This document shows, in pieces, positions 17,629-26,105 of a stretch of DNA of 64,000 nt. This stretch comes from a virus. Each line of letters starts with the position of its first letter. The stretch's first letter is position 1. A program made the translations under genes and the position numbers. The stretch lies in IMG/VR virus record IMGVR_UViG_3300021181_000006, positions 62,001-126,000 of that record, one strand, 5' to 3'. The notes under the pieces were generated by a model. The model was not told the DNA's origin. It ran no database searches and was given only the letters and a program-made list of their open reading frames with translations.

Positions 17629-18813
17629 ATGCATGCAAAAGAGCTGAGGGTATGCCTCCAGACCGGACTTTTCGAGAACTGCGAAGAGGATGGCCGACAA
17701 ATCTTTGTTCCCTATATCATTGGCGAAAAGGGTGACGGTAAGTCCACCATCGTCAAAGAACTATGTGCCGCAAATAATGCGTATATGATCGATATTCGAC
17801 TGGCTCTCGAAGATGTTCCTGATCTTAAAGGCTTCCCTTTCGTGGACAAAGTCCAGGTGAATGGGCAGACGGTCAGCCTCACAAGCTTCGCTACGCCTGA
17901 TTGGATCCCGCATGGTCATAGGCTCCAGGAGATCCTACAAAGTGGCACCAAGAGGACGGTAGGCCCCTTTGCTGGCAAGCCATTCCAGTGGGTGGTCATC
18001 TTCTTCGATGAGATGGCTCGTGCCAAGTTGGACGTGCATCAGATCATCTTCCGTATGGTGCTGGACTTCCAGCATGGCGATATCACCTTCGACAAGTGTG
18101 TTCGCATCGTTTCGGCAGATAATCCTGCTACTAAGGACTATAAGGGGGTTAATAAGTTGGATGCCGCATTGGCAAACCGCTTTACGACTCTCTCGTACTC
18201 AGGTCCGACGTTGGCTGAATGGTCGGAATATGAGGCAGCTCATTCTGACTCGATGATCATCCGTTTCTTGACTGAACAGACATCTATGTTCCGCAAGGGT
18301 AATGCCACTCCTCGAACTCTCTCAAAGATTGGCCGTCGTGTGCTCAAGTCGTCTGCCAAGACGAATGGAGCTATTCTGTTCCAACTGCTCTGCGGTATGT
18401 GTGGCGAGGAATTCGCCGCCGCATTCCTCAGATATTATGAGAGCAGCTACAAGGCCATCAAGGCTAAGACTATCTTCGAGGGAACCAAGAAAGAATTCGA
18501 GAAGGCTGTTGCTCAGATCAAGGACTGGAATGCCAGTCATGGCAAGCAGTCTGATGCCATTGCGGATACCGCTATGGACATGCTGGAGTACATGAAGGAG
18601 CCGTATAACTACGTCAACTTCAATGTGAGTCGCTTCATCGAGGTGCTCAATGCATTTCCTGAGGATAAGACCTGGATGATTGTTCGCATGATCGCGGATA
18701 ATCGTGCCGAGAAGTATCCTGAGGGCTACAAGAAGATCCATCCGATTATCCTGCAGAATGCGGATATCAGGGCGATCATCTCGACGCTCTCTGCCAAGCT
18801 GGGAACACTGTAA
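17629..18813 (+). CDS. MoxR-like AAA+ ATPase
   Basis: 394 aa. Walker A GEKGDGKST (32-40), Walker B VVIFFDEMA with DE at 127-128, sensor-1-like SADNPAT, arginine-finger region ALANRF. MoxR ATPases act with VWA proteins as remodelling chaperones; a VWA protein is at 21873. Codons are noticeably richer in C/G at third positions than in neighbours, suggesting high expression or separate ancestry. Strong hairpin terminator follows. Confidence 0.88.
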   Translation: MHAKELRVCLQTGLFENCEEDGRQIFVPYIIGEKGDGKSTIVKELCAANNAYMIDIRLALEDVPDLKGFPFVDKVQVNGQTVSLTSFATPDWIPHGHRLQEILQSGTKRTVGPFAGKPFQWVVIFFDEMARAKLDVHQIIFRMVLDFQHGDITFDKCVRIVSADNPATKDYKGVNKLDAALANRFTTLSYSGPTLAEWSEYEAAHSDSMIIRFLTEQTSMFRKGNATPRTLSKIGRRVLKSSAKTNGAILFQLLCGMCGEEFAAAFLRYYESSYKAIKAKTIFEGTKKEFEKAVAQIKDWNASHGKQSDAIADTAMDMLEYMKEPYNYVNFNVSRFIEVLNAFPEDKTWMIVRMIADNRAEKYPEGYKKIHPIILQNADIRAIISTLSAKLGTL

Positions 18814-18819
18814 AATAGC

Positions 18820-18865
18820 AGTAAACATCATAATTGAGACTAACGTCTCTTTTATGATGTTTACT
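18820..18865 (+). terminator. Long hairpin terminator
   Basis: AGTAAACATCATAA (18820-18833) / TTATGATGTTTACT (18852-18865) perfect 14-bp stem with an inner GAGAC/GTCTC stem, directly after the MoxR-like gene. Confidence 0.7.
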
Positions 18866-18869
18866 ATTT

Positions 18870-19436
18870 AGATAGTAAATAATAATGAAAATAAAGGCTC
18901 ACATACACGAGGGTAAGAGCCGATTTAGACTTCATATAAGATATATAATAATATTTTATTATTTTATTTTATTATATATTATTATATATATTTCTATTTA
19001 ACGTAATATGTGTCATAGTTACATATATTATACATAATCCATGTCATTATGACACAGTATTCAGTAAATGACTATATATTGAAATTGAAAGTAAATGTAT
19101 GTCATTATGACACAGTCTGTATGTCATACTGGTCAGTATGACATACAGACGTTTAAATTAATTTAAATATATAATCGTGTCATTATGACATGGTCTTACT
19201 GACAACCATGTCATAATATACTTTTTACATTTAAAGACGATTAAACAGTAAAAGTCATAAGTGCTTGTCAGTACTAAACAGATTTCTCAAAATAAAAAAA
19301 AAAAAATTATTTTTGTACATAAATTTATTGGCACTCTGACCGAGCCGAAAGGCTCCAACCCTTTTCAGGATCTGTCAAAATAATTTTTTTTTTTTATTTT
19401 ATGATATAACATATATGCATGAATCGGAGGATATCT
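18870..19436 (+). other. Gene-free AT-rich region; candidate origin, centromere or operator region
   Basis: No credible gene for ~570 bp. 18930-19000 is almost pure A/T (TATATAATAATATTTTATT-like, possible unwinding element). Palindromic repeats follow (19011-19217), then an A13 tract near 19300, a GAGCCGAAAGGCTC hairpin (~19343), and a T12 tract near 19390. The layout of AT-rich element plus iterons plus bent-DNA tracts is that of replication origins or partition sites (inference). Confidence 0.65.
19042..19217 (+). repeat. Palindromic iterons TGTCATTATGACA and long inverted repeats
   Basis: Exact TGTCATTATGACA at 19042-19054, 19100-19112 and 19178-19190. GTCTGTATGTCATACTG (19115-19131) and its perfect complement (19134-19150) form a 17-bp inverted repeat with a 2-bp gap. 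TTTAAATTAATTTAAA (19152-19167) is a perfect palindrome. ATTATGACATGGT (19182-19194) is inverted at 19205-19217. Partial TGTCAT copies lie at 19011 and 19254. Confidence 0.85.
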
Positions 19437-19898
19437 ATGCAAAATGAACATTTGACATTATTTGAAGTTTTACATGAAGTACTAGGATGGGATGATGATG
19501 AGTCATGGGGTAACGTGAATATACCTCGTCGCGGTCCTTCTGATCTCAGGCCAACTGATATGAGTGGTCTATTAATTTCATCCACCAATAAAATGGTCAG
19601 TCCATCTACTATTACCATGGCTGAGTTCATGGAACTGCCATATGGATTTACTATTTGGTTAGGTAAGAATAAAGATTATTATAATATTGTTCCATTTGAG
19701 ATGGAACATAAACATGTGACATTCCATGCAGAAGAACTCATGGTGTATTACTCATGTGGTCATGAAGCGTGTATAAAAATGATGCCCATGATCATTGATA
19801 TTAAACAGAGGTTTCTCGCTAAGCTCATCTATGCGCCCATCAAGAATAATACTGGTAAAAAGCCACTTACTATGGTAAAAGCTAAGAATGGAACATAA
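19437..19898 (+). CDS. Hypothetical protein
   Basis: 153 aa from ATG 19437, 6 nt after GGAGG (19426-19430). Acidic N-terminus, then beta-rich. No family recognised. First gene after the iteron region. Confidence 0.7.
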   Translation: MQNEHLTLFEVLHEVLGWDDDESWGNVNIPRRGPSDLRPTDMSGLLISSTNKMVSPSTITMAEFMELPYGFTIWLGKNKDYYNIVPFEMEHKHVTFHAEELMVYYSCGHEACIKMMPMIIDIKQRFLAKLIYAPIKNNTGKKPLTMVKAKNGT

Positions 19899-20193
19899 TG
19901 AATTCTTAACTGGGCCTTATACATGGATTCAGCTCTTCACGAAAGAAGAGATTAAAGCGATATTCGACCAAGCATGGGAGTATCGGCTGAAATCGATGTT
20001 AGCTGATGTTAAGGAGTTACAAGATATTAAGTATTATAATACGATTGATACACCACCTAAAGATGGCGTATCCATACGCTTTAAACAGACCAGCTCACGT
20101 CGTATAGACTGGTTCTTTGTTGTTGGCAAAGAAGAAATACCAGTTGGAGAGGGATTATTCTTAAATTATGCAAATATCACCGAGCCAGATTGA
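19888..20193 (+). CDS. Hypothetical protein
   Basis: 101 aa, overlaps both neighbours (11 and 26 nt). Helix then beta-strand pattern (VSIRFKQTSSRRIDWFFVVG). No family recognised. Confidence 0.65.
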   Translation: MEHNEFLTGPYTWIQLFTKEEIKAIFDQAWEYRLKSMLADVKELQDIKYYNTIDTPPKDGVSIRFKQTSSRRIDWFFVVGKEEIPVGEGLFLNYANITEPD

Positions 20194-20548
20194 GCGGTTA
20201 GCTAAATACTTTGAAAACAAGTATGATAAGTGGGTGCGAGATTCACAGTTAAAGTTTCAGATGAATCTGAATACCGATGAAATACATCTCTTGAAGACCA
20301 GCTGGATGCATTGTCGTCATGAATATGGATCTACCATGCGTATCTATGTCACGGATATCTGTGATCAACATAAAGATGCTCGTCTCGCCTCAGATAGTCG
20401 CTCAGTAGTAGATACTGTCTATATGAGGATCGATGATATGATGACACATAGTAAATGGAAAGTATTTGCTATCGTATTCAATCACGAACTTCACGGACTT
20501 GAGAAAACGAGTAAAAGTACCCATATCTCATACCTCTACGGAGAATAA
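20168..20548 (+). CDS. Hypothetical protein with K-x-x-M-N-L motif
   Basis: 126 aa. N-terminal helix (IERLAKYFENKYDKWV) then QLKFQMNLNTDEIHLLK, a version of the short motif recurring in small proteins of this window. Function unknown. Confidence 0.65.
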   Translation: MQISPSQIERLAKYFENKYDKWVRDSQLKFQMNLNTDEIHLLKTSWMHCRHEYGSTMRIYVTDICDQHKDARLASDSRSVVDTVYMRIDDMMTHSKWKVFAIVFNHELHGLEKTSKSTHISYLYGE

Positions 20549-20926
20549 ATGCGCTGTCCTCAATGCGAGTTCTATATCAATTCCTGTTTAGGACTTTGCG
20601 ATGCACGGTGCTTAATTGGCAATGATGATGTAGACTCAGAACAGTTTAAATCACTACTCACGAGTAGTGTCAATAATTTACCTGCTATTAATGTGTTTCT
20701 TCAACGTAAAGCTTCGACTATGATCGAGTATCTCTATAATCACGAAGATGCGAACATGAAGATGATGGCCGTTGCTGTCTATTATGCCAAGTTGAGTGAT
20801 CATAGGAAGAAATACATCATGTCATTAGATGAGAAACATCCTGCAAGGATTCTTCTTGTCCAAATGGACGCTGGACGACGTCCTAATATTAAGGAGATCA
20901 TTATCCATGCTACCAGAGGAGTATGA
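20549..20926 (+). CDS. Hypothetical protein with N-terminal Cys cluster
   Basis: 125 aa. CPQCEFYINSCLGLCDARC at the N-terminus may bind zinc; the remainder is helical. Starts directly after the preceding stop. Confidence 0.65.
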   Translation: MRCPQCEFYINSCLGLCDARCLIGNDDVDSEQFKSLLTSSVNNLPAINVFLQRKASTMIEYLYNHEDANMKMMAVAVYYAKLSDHRKKYIMSLDEKHPARILLVQMDAGRRPNIKEIIIHATRGV

Positions 20927-21221
20927 TCGTATTAAACAAATTCTTGAGGACGTACATCATGAGTATGCCCTCAAGAATATATTAGGGTTACCCACAGAAT
21001 CAGTTCCATTTGCATTAGAGTGGATGGATGATAATAAAATACAGTTTATTATTAAGAACTCTGGTATCGCATCAGGTGAGTTCACTCTCATGATTAAGAG
21101 AATTTATCGTAGCAATCATACCGTTGGGCATTTTGTCGCTTCCTATAAGAAGCTCGAAAATATGGTCAATCCGAGTTCATTACGATCTATCGGTAAAATA
21201 ATGAAGAGGTTATTTCATTGA
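20907..21221 (+). CDS. Hypothetical protein
   Basis: 104 aa from ATG 20907, which has AAGGAG upstream; the frame extends further upstream without support. Helix followed by beta-strands (IQFIIKN...EFTLMIKRIY). Unknown. Confidence 0.65.
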   Translation: MLPEEYDRIKQILEDVHHEYALKNILGLPTESVPFALEWMDDNKIQFIIKNSGIASGEFTLMIKRIYRSNHTVGHFVASYKKLENMVNPSSLRSIGKIMKRLFH

Positions 21222-21517
21222 GCCAAGAAGCTGTAGAAATATTCATACGATTTATTATTGATGGATGTAAACATGAACTTCAAATGTATTTATCTATGGA
21301 TATAGGTAATAGTGCATGGTATACATTTAAGGATGGAACTGCTCTCTATATGCTCTGGGATGGACGTTTTAATCTGATCTTAGTCACAGCCACGGATCTT
21401 GGAGTAGCCTATGAGGCTATAGCATTAGATATCGCGGATATGCCATCATCAACAGATATTATGATTTTATCACGTATTCTGATACAGCGAGGCACCTATG
21501 CCAAAGAAGTGTCCTGA
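21218..21517 (+). CDS. Hypothetical protein
   Basis: 99 aa from TTG 21218 with AGAGG upstream and a TTGA overlap with the preceding stop. Helix then beta-strand layout like its upstream neighbour. Unknown. Confidence 0.55.
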   Translation: MSQEAVEIFIRFIIDGCKHELQMYLSMDIGNSAWYTFKDGTALYMLWDGRFNLILVTATDLGVAYEAIALDIADMPSSTDIMILSRILIQRGTYAKEVS

Positions 21518-21848
21518 TAAGCATTTAGAGACTCATAATAGGATTAAAAATACTATTATGAGTCTTATCGATCAAAAGAAATTCCTACATGACTTAGGTA
21601 TTACATACCTAGGATTTCCAGTATTTGATCGGGATACACATCTTAAAGTTGGTGATATGGATCTATTAGAACATGCAGATACTACTAGTCATCCACCGTT
21701 ATTACTATATAGTCTGTATTATAAACAAGATAAAGATATGTATTGTAACAAGCATTTTGCGAGCCGTTTCAGGCTCGAAGAGATGCTGCAAGGTGATACT
21801 ATATTACGCATCAGAACATACTTGCGGAAGAATAAACTGGTCATATAA
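21498..21848 (+). CDS. Hypothetical protein
   Basis: 116 aa, overlaps the previous gene by 20 nt. Charged helix at the N-terminus, C-terminal basic helix (IRTYLRKNK). Unknown. Confidence 0.65.
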   Translation: MPKKCPDKHLETHNRIKNTIMSLIDQKKFLHDLGITYLGFPVFDRDTHLKVGDMDLLEHADTTSHPPLLLYSLYYKQDKDMYCNKHFASRFRLEEMLQGDTILRIRTYLRKNKLVI

Positions 21849-21863
21849 GGTATAAATTCATAG
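21849..21863 (+). promoter_or_regulatory. GGTATAA promoter box
   Basis: AAGGTATAAATTCATAGAGG, 24 nt before ATG 21873, with GAGGATC as RBS. Matches GGTATAA-N3-CATA. Confidence 0.7.
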
Positions 21864-21872
21864 AGGATCATT

Positions 21873-23171
21873 ATGTCTGATTACGGCAAAGGGCAGCTCT
21901 ATTCGATAGCGCGTACTTATCTTATTAAGTTCCGACCCTTTTATGCATCGTTCATCCAGGACTGTGCGATTAATTTAGAATGGGATAAAAATCCCGTCGA
22001 TTCGTCCATTGTCAATGGACGCATACATTTGTATGTCAACGAAGCGTTTCTCATCGAGCAGGGCACCACTCCAAAAGAGCTGGCACTACTGATTGAGCAA
22101 CAGGTCAATCTGTTAGTGAATAAGCATCAGATCCGTTCTGTGAATCATGAACTCGGTAGATACGTGGCTGCTGCGCATATCGCAACATCACAAGTCTGCT
22201 TCTCGAAAGAGTTCCCTGACTATGCTCAGATTCTGACTCACGATAAAGCGAAAGAGAAGTTTCAGAACTTTCCTGGCCAAGAGAAGGCTGCAGAGATCTA
22301 TTATGACGCGATCCCACCAGATCCGCCGAGTGATAAAGATATGCAGCCGTACATGCAGCCAGAAGGTGGTGGAGATGCTGGTGAAGGTGAAGGTAAAGCA
22401 GGTGATGGAGAAGGTGAGGGACCTCCTGGTCCTAAGCCAATCCAGCATGGTGCTGCATGGCAGGAAACCAATACTAACGAAGAACAGTTCGACTCTATTC
22501 TGCGTGACGTCGTGAAAGATGCTGCTGGTAAGAACCCAGGAAACATTCCAGGGCATCTCAAGGAGCTGATCGATAAGATCTTGCGGCCACCTGAGGTTCC
22601 TTGGGAGGAAGAGCTGAAGGACTTTATCGAGTCTAAAGTGACGACTGATACGGATCCATCATGGAAACGTCGCAATCGTAACTATGCTCACGCTCCTTAC
22701 ATCATGAAGGGTAAGCAGCCTTCCTTCAGAAGCAGATTCGTTGTGTTTATTGATACATCTGGTTCGGTTAGCTCAGATAATCTGAAGCTGTTCCTGGCCG
22801 AGATGGTCGGTATTTACAATGCTTCGCGTCATACACTCATCACCGTTTGTGTCGATCATTCGGTACAGTCAGTAGCTGAGTTCGATGGGGATGCGAAGTT
22901 CGAGTTCGCTGGTCGTGGAGGTACTCAATTCGACGTCACTATTAAGATGTGTAATGGCGATCTGACCGAGTTAAGCGATCCTATTCGTGAGAAGTATCTC
23001 GAATTACTCGAAGCTGATACCGATATCGATGGTGCTATCTACTTCACTGATGGTGAGTGCGGTCTGTCTGAAACGACAAACCTTCCACTGTTATGGGTGA
23101 TTACACCAGATGGCACCGTGCCAAAGAATTTCCCAGGCAAGGTGGTCCAGATGAAGGATAAAAAGAAGTAA
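21873..23171 (+). CDS. VWA-domain protein with degenerate metallopeptidase-like N-terminus
   Basis: 432 aa. C-terminal VWA domain with MIDAS residues: DTSGS (294-298), GGTQFD, FTDGE. A Gly/Glu-rich linker (164-187) joins an N-terminal domain resembling the DUF2201 putative-metallopeptidase type, but the expected HExxH helix reads LLIEQQVNLLVNKH, so it is probably inactive. Such proteins pair with MoxR AAA+ ATPases; the partner is at 17629. It directly precedes the ubiquitin-like cassette. Confidence 0.8.
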   Translation: MSDYGKGQLYSIARTYLIKFRPFYASFIQDCAINLEWDKNPVDSSIVNGRIHLYVNEAFLIEQGTTPKELALLIEQQVNLLVNKHQIRSVNHELGRYVAAAHIATSQVCFSKEFPDYAQILTHDKAKEKFQNFPGQEKAAEIYYDAIPPDPPSDKDMQPYMQPEGGGDAGEGEGKAGDGEGEGPPGPKPIQHGAAWQETNTNEEQFDSILRDVVKDAAGKNPGNIPGHLKELIDKILRPPEVPWEEELKDFIESKVTTDTDPSWKRRNRNYAHAPYIMKGKQPSFRSRFVVFIDTSGSVSSDNLKLFLAEMVGIYNASRHTLITVCVDHSVQSVAEFDGDAKFEFAGRGGTQFDVTIKMCNGDLTELSDPIREKYLELLEADTDIDGAIYFTDGECGLSETTNLPLLWVITPDGTVPKNFPGKVVQMKDKKK

Positions 23172-23178
23172 TTCTTCT

Positions 23179-23194
23179 GGTATAACTTTCTTAT
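23179..23194 (+). promoter_or_regulatory. GGTATAA promoter box
   Basis: TCTGGTATAACTTTCTTATAG; upstream of the small modifier gene, separating it from the VWA gene. Confidence 0.65.
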
Positions 23195-23201
23195 AGCGAA
23201 T

Positions 23202-23234
23202 AGAGGGATATATCATTGTATGATATATCTCTCT
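23202..23234 (+). promoter_or_regulatory. Hairpin in the leader of the modifier gene
   Basis: AGAG-G-GATATATCAT-TGT-ATGATATATC-T-CTCT hairpin, without a T run, in the 5' leader. May end the VWA transcript, stabilise the mRNA or regulate it. Confidence 0.5.
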
Positions 23235-23274
23235 AAAATTATTAAACTCCATTTCTCATAGAAATTCATGCATC

Positions 23275-23496
23275 ATGGCTACAACCAAGGTTTATAAGGG
23301 TGCCAACCAGATCGCCGAGTCGAGTCTTGTTGGACGCACCATCACCAGTATCTTCAGCGATGACACCATCGTGGACGTACTGAATCTGTCCGGTGACGAG
23401 ACTATTCGCGTCAACGGTGAGCAGGCAGATCGAAACTATACTATCCGCAGCGGTGACGCTGTTGAGTTCTACAAGCAGCAGGGAACCAAGGGTTAA
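23275..23496 (+). CDS. ThiS/MoaD-like small modifier, PRTRC protein C-like
   Basis: 73 aa. Short beta-grasp layout: VYKGANQIAESSLVGRTI, TIVDVLNLSGDETIRVNG, then NYTIRSGDAVEFYKQQGTKG. RVNG...I.SGD.V.F is typical of ThiS/MoaD and PRTRC C proteins. It ends in TKG rather than GG, so conjugation would need a variant tail or the protein may act non-covalently. It has its own promoter box and a strong terminator, and GC-rich third positions, pointing to abundant independent expression. Confidence 0.75.
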   Translation: MATTKVYKGANQIAESSLVGRTITSIFSDDTIVDVLNLSGDETIRVNGEQADRNYTIRSGDAVEFYKQQGTKG

Positions 23497-23555
23497 TAAC
23501 CTTTTGTTCTGATGTAGCGTAACGTCTGCAGTGGTAGACGAAGTCGGAGTGACTT

Positions 23556-23587
23556 AAAGAGCCTAATATGTATTAGGCTCTTTTTTT
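23556..23587 (+). terminator. Strong rho-independent terminator
   Basis: AAAGAGCCTAATA (23556-23568) / TATTAGGCTCTTT (23571-23583) with a T7 run; ends the modifier transcript before the E2-like gene. Confidence 0.88.
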
Positions 23588-23612
23588 AGTTAAAAAGTGG
23601 TAGAAAGTATAT

Positions 23613-24398
23613 ATGGTAATATATAGAACCATGGATACTGGCAATACTACAAGTTTTACGGTTACTACTAATGTCAGTGGAAGTTTTGGGAATATTGGTA
23701 ACTATGTAAATTTTGTCACAGAAGTCCAGCAACCGAAGGAACAACATCCCGTGACCATCGAAATCGATGAATCAGGCAGAGTAACGTTCTTTGAGAAGAG
23801 AATCATCAAAGAAACGAACTTAGAAAATCTGTTAAAGACATTCGAGGAGCAGAAGCCGTTGTCATCAGGCTTACTCCCTCAAAACTGTATCAATTACACG
23901 AGACGTGGTCGGGCTACGATCTATGTGATCGAAGAGTTCCCTGGTGTTCGCAAAATTAATTATCAGACGCAGGCACGTGAACTACTCACTAATATGCCGA
24001 TTAGCGTACCATTCTTATATTGGGTTCTTGTCTTTAATCCTGCATTAACTGCATATGTGCGTTGTTCCAAACGTCGCTTGAAGACCTTGGACGATCCAGT
24101 ATTCCATCCTCCACTTCTGAACGTATACGATCAGGGTTCTGGCAAGATCTGTGCTGGTGATGGTGTTCAAGTAGATGCTCGTTCTAATCTGATAGAGAAG
24201 ATCGAACAGTTTACGAAAACACTCTGGGGATCTAATTGGAATCATGATTTGACTCCTGGATATCCTGCAGAGTTTAATAACTATCCACAATACATTCGTA
24301 TGTCATCCGCTGATCCAACCGTATGGTCCAAGCTCAGTTACAGGAAAAGCGACCTCAGTATTAATCAACTTCTCATGAGATTATCAACGAGTGAGTAA
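23613..24398 (+). CDS. Prokaryotic E2-like protein, PRTRC protein B-like
   Basis: 261 aa (ATG 23631 is an alternative start). ISVPFLYWVLVFNPALTAYV and HPPLLNVYDQGSGKICAGDG resemble PRTRC B / Prok-E2 family D, where a G-x-[IV]-C-x-G cysteine (here Cys180) is the proposed catalytic residue. It would accept the small modifier from the ThiF-like E1 (inference from gene order and family). The first ~45 residues are Thr/Ser/Gly-rich and probably flexible. No clear promoter box directly upstream. Confidence 0.68.
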   Translation: MVIYRTMDTGNTTSFTVTTNVSGSFGNIGNYVNFVTEVQQPKEQHPVTIEIDESGRVTFFEKRIIKETNLENLLKTFEEQKPLSSGLLPQNCINYTRRGRATIYVIEEFPGVRKINYQTQARELLTNMPISVPFLYWVLVFNPALTAYVRCSKRRLKTLDDPVFHPPLLNVYDQGSGKICAGDGVQVDARSNLIEKIEQFTKTLWGSNWNHDLTPGYPAEFNNYPQYIRMSSADPTVWSKLSYRKSDLSINQLLMRLSTSE

Positions 24399-24714
24399 AA
24401 AAGAGAGCGCGCAAGCCAATCGTGATCTCTATTACATGCTGAATGAGTATACTACTAGTATCAAAACGATCTCTATCGAAGAATATATCGATAAAGATCT
24501 GAAGATATTAACGGTAGAAGAATTAGCGAACACCAAGGTCACTGAAGCCAACTTCGGTGAAGTTATGTTCGTTAAGAAACTCCGTCAGTATGCCATGGAT
24601 AAAAACGTGGTATTTCGTGGCATGTCTATGGCAGATAAAATTGCTTTAGATAAAATTATTAACAAGATCCCCCTTTGTCAAGCTGTCACTACCGTAGAGG
24701 ATACTGACCTGTGA
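24391..24714 (+). CDS. Small protein within the ubiquitin-like cassette
   Basis: 107 aa from GTG, overlapping the E2-like gene by 8 nt and the JAB gene by 4 nt, so translationally locked into the cassette. Charged, helical, no recognised family; candidate accessory subunit. Confidence 0.65.
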   Translation: MSKKESAQANRDLYYMLNEYTTSIKTISIEEYIDKDLKILTVEELANTKVTEANFGEVMFVKKLRQYAMDKNVVFRGMSMADKIALDKIINKIPLCQAVTTVEDTDL

Positions 24715-26105
24715 AACTCGTTGGAACGCTGGGCATGCTGCCCCTTTATCATCTCGAAAAAGGAGATGATGTATCACAAATGTGCGATGATATCGAAAAG
24801 ACTTCATATATCCTGGCTCATGATGGGCTGTGGTTACTGAAGAAAACTGACTTTTTCTGGAGTCTTCGCGCTGCGAAGGTTCCTAACGCGGTTGAGAAGA
24901 CCGAAGCACTCATTAATACGCATGGCCTGCCTTTGGTCCCAAAAGAGGAGATGGATACGGCTATCGCCTTTTTTCGTCGCGTGTACGCCATACATAAGTC
25001 CGAAGCCGCGCTCATTCTCTATTGGCTCCCAGGCACGACGCAATTTAAGTGGACCTGTCCCAAGCAAACTGTTGCTCCAGCGTCAGTTAACTACAGCGAT
25101 GTCCCACATCCAGGCGAAGGCTGGATTGTCCTCCTCCACATGCATTCCCATGCATCGATGTCAGCATTCCATTCGGGTACTGACGACCATGATGAAAAAT
25201 TCGTGGATGGCTATAATATCACGATTGGGAAGCTAAACACTCCTGGTTATGAGTTTGAGTGCCGCATCATGATTGGTGGACTTAGCCTGAAGTCGAAGAT
25301 GGAAGATATTGTGGAGAATTGGTTACCTCCGGTTGGAGAGTTCCCTAATGAGTGGTTAAATAATGTGAATACTCCTCCTCCGTATGTGGCTCCTGCATAT
25401 ACGCCATATACTCCACTGGTTGGGTGTTTCCCGCCAGTTTCTCGTCCTTGGGATGATAAATACATGGCGCCTCAAGGCCATGGGTCACATAACTATGTTC
25501 CTCCCGGTCAGCATGGAGAGTGGAAGAGTGATCTGGGAAAATCGAGAGTCCCATTGACTTCGACGATGAAGCAGCAGAACAACGTCGATGGGAAGCGCTC
25601 TCATGGGAATGCTAAGAAGAATAAGAAATATCAGGCGCCCATGTCTGATCTGTATCCGCTCTCAGGGCCATCAAGAAATACATCTGAAACTGTCGCGGTT
25701 CGTAAATGGATCGATGCCAACTTCAAGTTTCTGACAGAACTCGGATATACTGGACAGGATTACGCTGCATTTCTGTCGATGACTCTTGCACAGGCCAAAG
25801 AAGAGCTTGAAGCAGATAATCGTGATTACTTTATTGGTAATGGATTAGCTCTTCCGACACAATGTGATATTTTAGGGTATAAACAGAATGTTATCCCCTT
25901 TAATCAACATGCGAGTGGTCGTGTGATGTTGACTCCTGTCGAACAGGAGAGCGATGGATTTGTTCCTGCTCCGTTCAACAGCAAGACCGATACGACTCCT
26001 GAAGAGGAGACGACGATTATTAGCCGTGAAACCGAACCTGGTAAAGTGGATGAAAATCCATTACAAGGTATTTATCTGACGAAAGCAAATGGCGGAATCA
26101 TCTGA
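24711..26105 (+). CDS. JAB/JAMM metalloprotease, PRTRC protein A-like, with long C-terminal extension
   Basis: 464 aa from GTG. HMHSHASMSAFHSGTDD contains an exact JAMM H-x-H-x10-D (His145, His147, Asp158), with upstream glutamates such as Glu98. JAMM enzymes remove ubiquitin-like modifiers or trim their precursors. Residues ~205-330 are Pro/Tyr/Gly-rich and probably disordered; ~335-380 forms a second helical segment. Longer than typical PRTRC A proteins. Overlaps the E1 gene by 17 nt. Confidence 0.85.
   Translation: MKLVGTLGMLPLYHLEKGDDVSQMCDDIEKTSYILAHDGLWLLKKTDFFWSLRAAKVPNAVEKTEALINTHGLPLVPKEEMDTAIAFFRRVYAIHKSEAALILYWLPGTTQFKWTCPKQTVAPASVNYSDVPHPGEGWIVLLHMHSHASMSAFHSGTDDHDEKFVDGYNITIGKLNTPGYEFECRIMIGGLSLKSKMEDIVENWLPPVGEFPNEWLNNVNTPPPYVAPAYTPYTPLVGCFPPVSRPWDDKYMAPQGHGSHNYVPPGQHGEWKSDLGKSRVPLTSTMKQQNNVDGKRSHGNAKKNKKYQAPMSDLYPLSGPSRNTSETVAVRKWIDANFKFLTELGYTGQDYAAFLSMTLAQAKEELEADNRDYFIGNGLALPTQCDILGYKQNVIPFNQHASGRVMLTPVEQESDGFVPAPFNSKTDTTPEEETTIISRETEPGKVDENPLQGIYLTKANGGII

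Noticed and set aside
18322-18831. 169-aa open frame antisense to the MoxR-like gene
   Set aside because: Mirror of a well-supported AAA+ gene with GC-rich codons; no RBS and no recognisable protein.
22301-22675. 124-aa antisense frame opposite the VWA gene
   Set aside because: Arises from the Gly/Glu-rich linker read backwards (Pro/Ser repeats).
25879-25892. GGTATAAACAG inside the JAB gene
   Set aside because: Mid-gene, no downstream start; likely chance.
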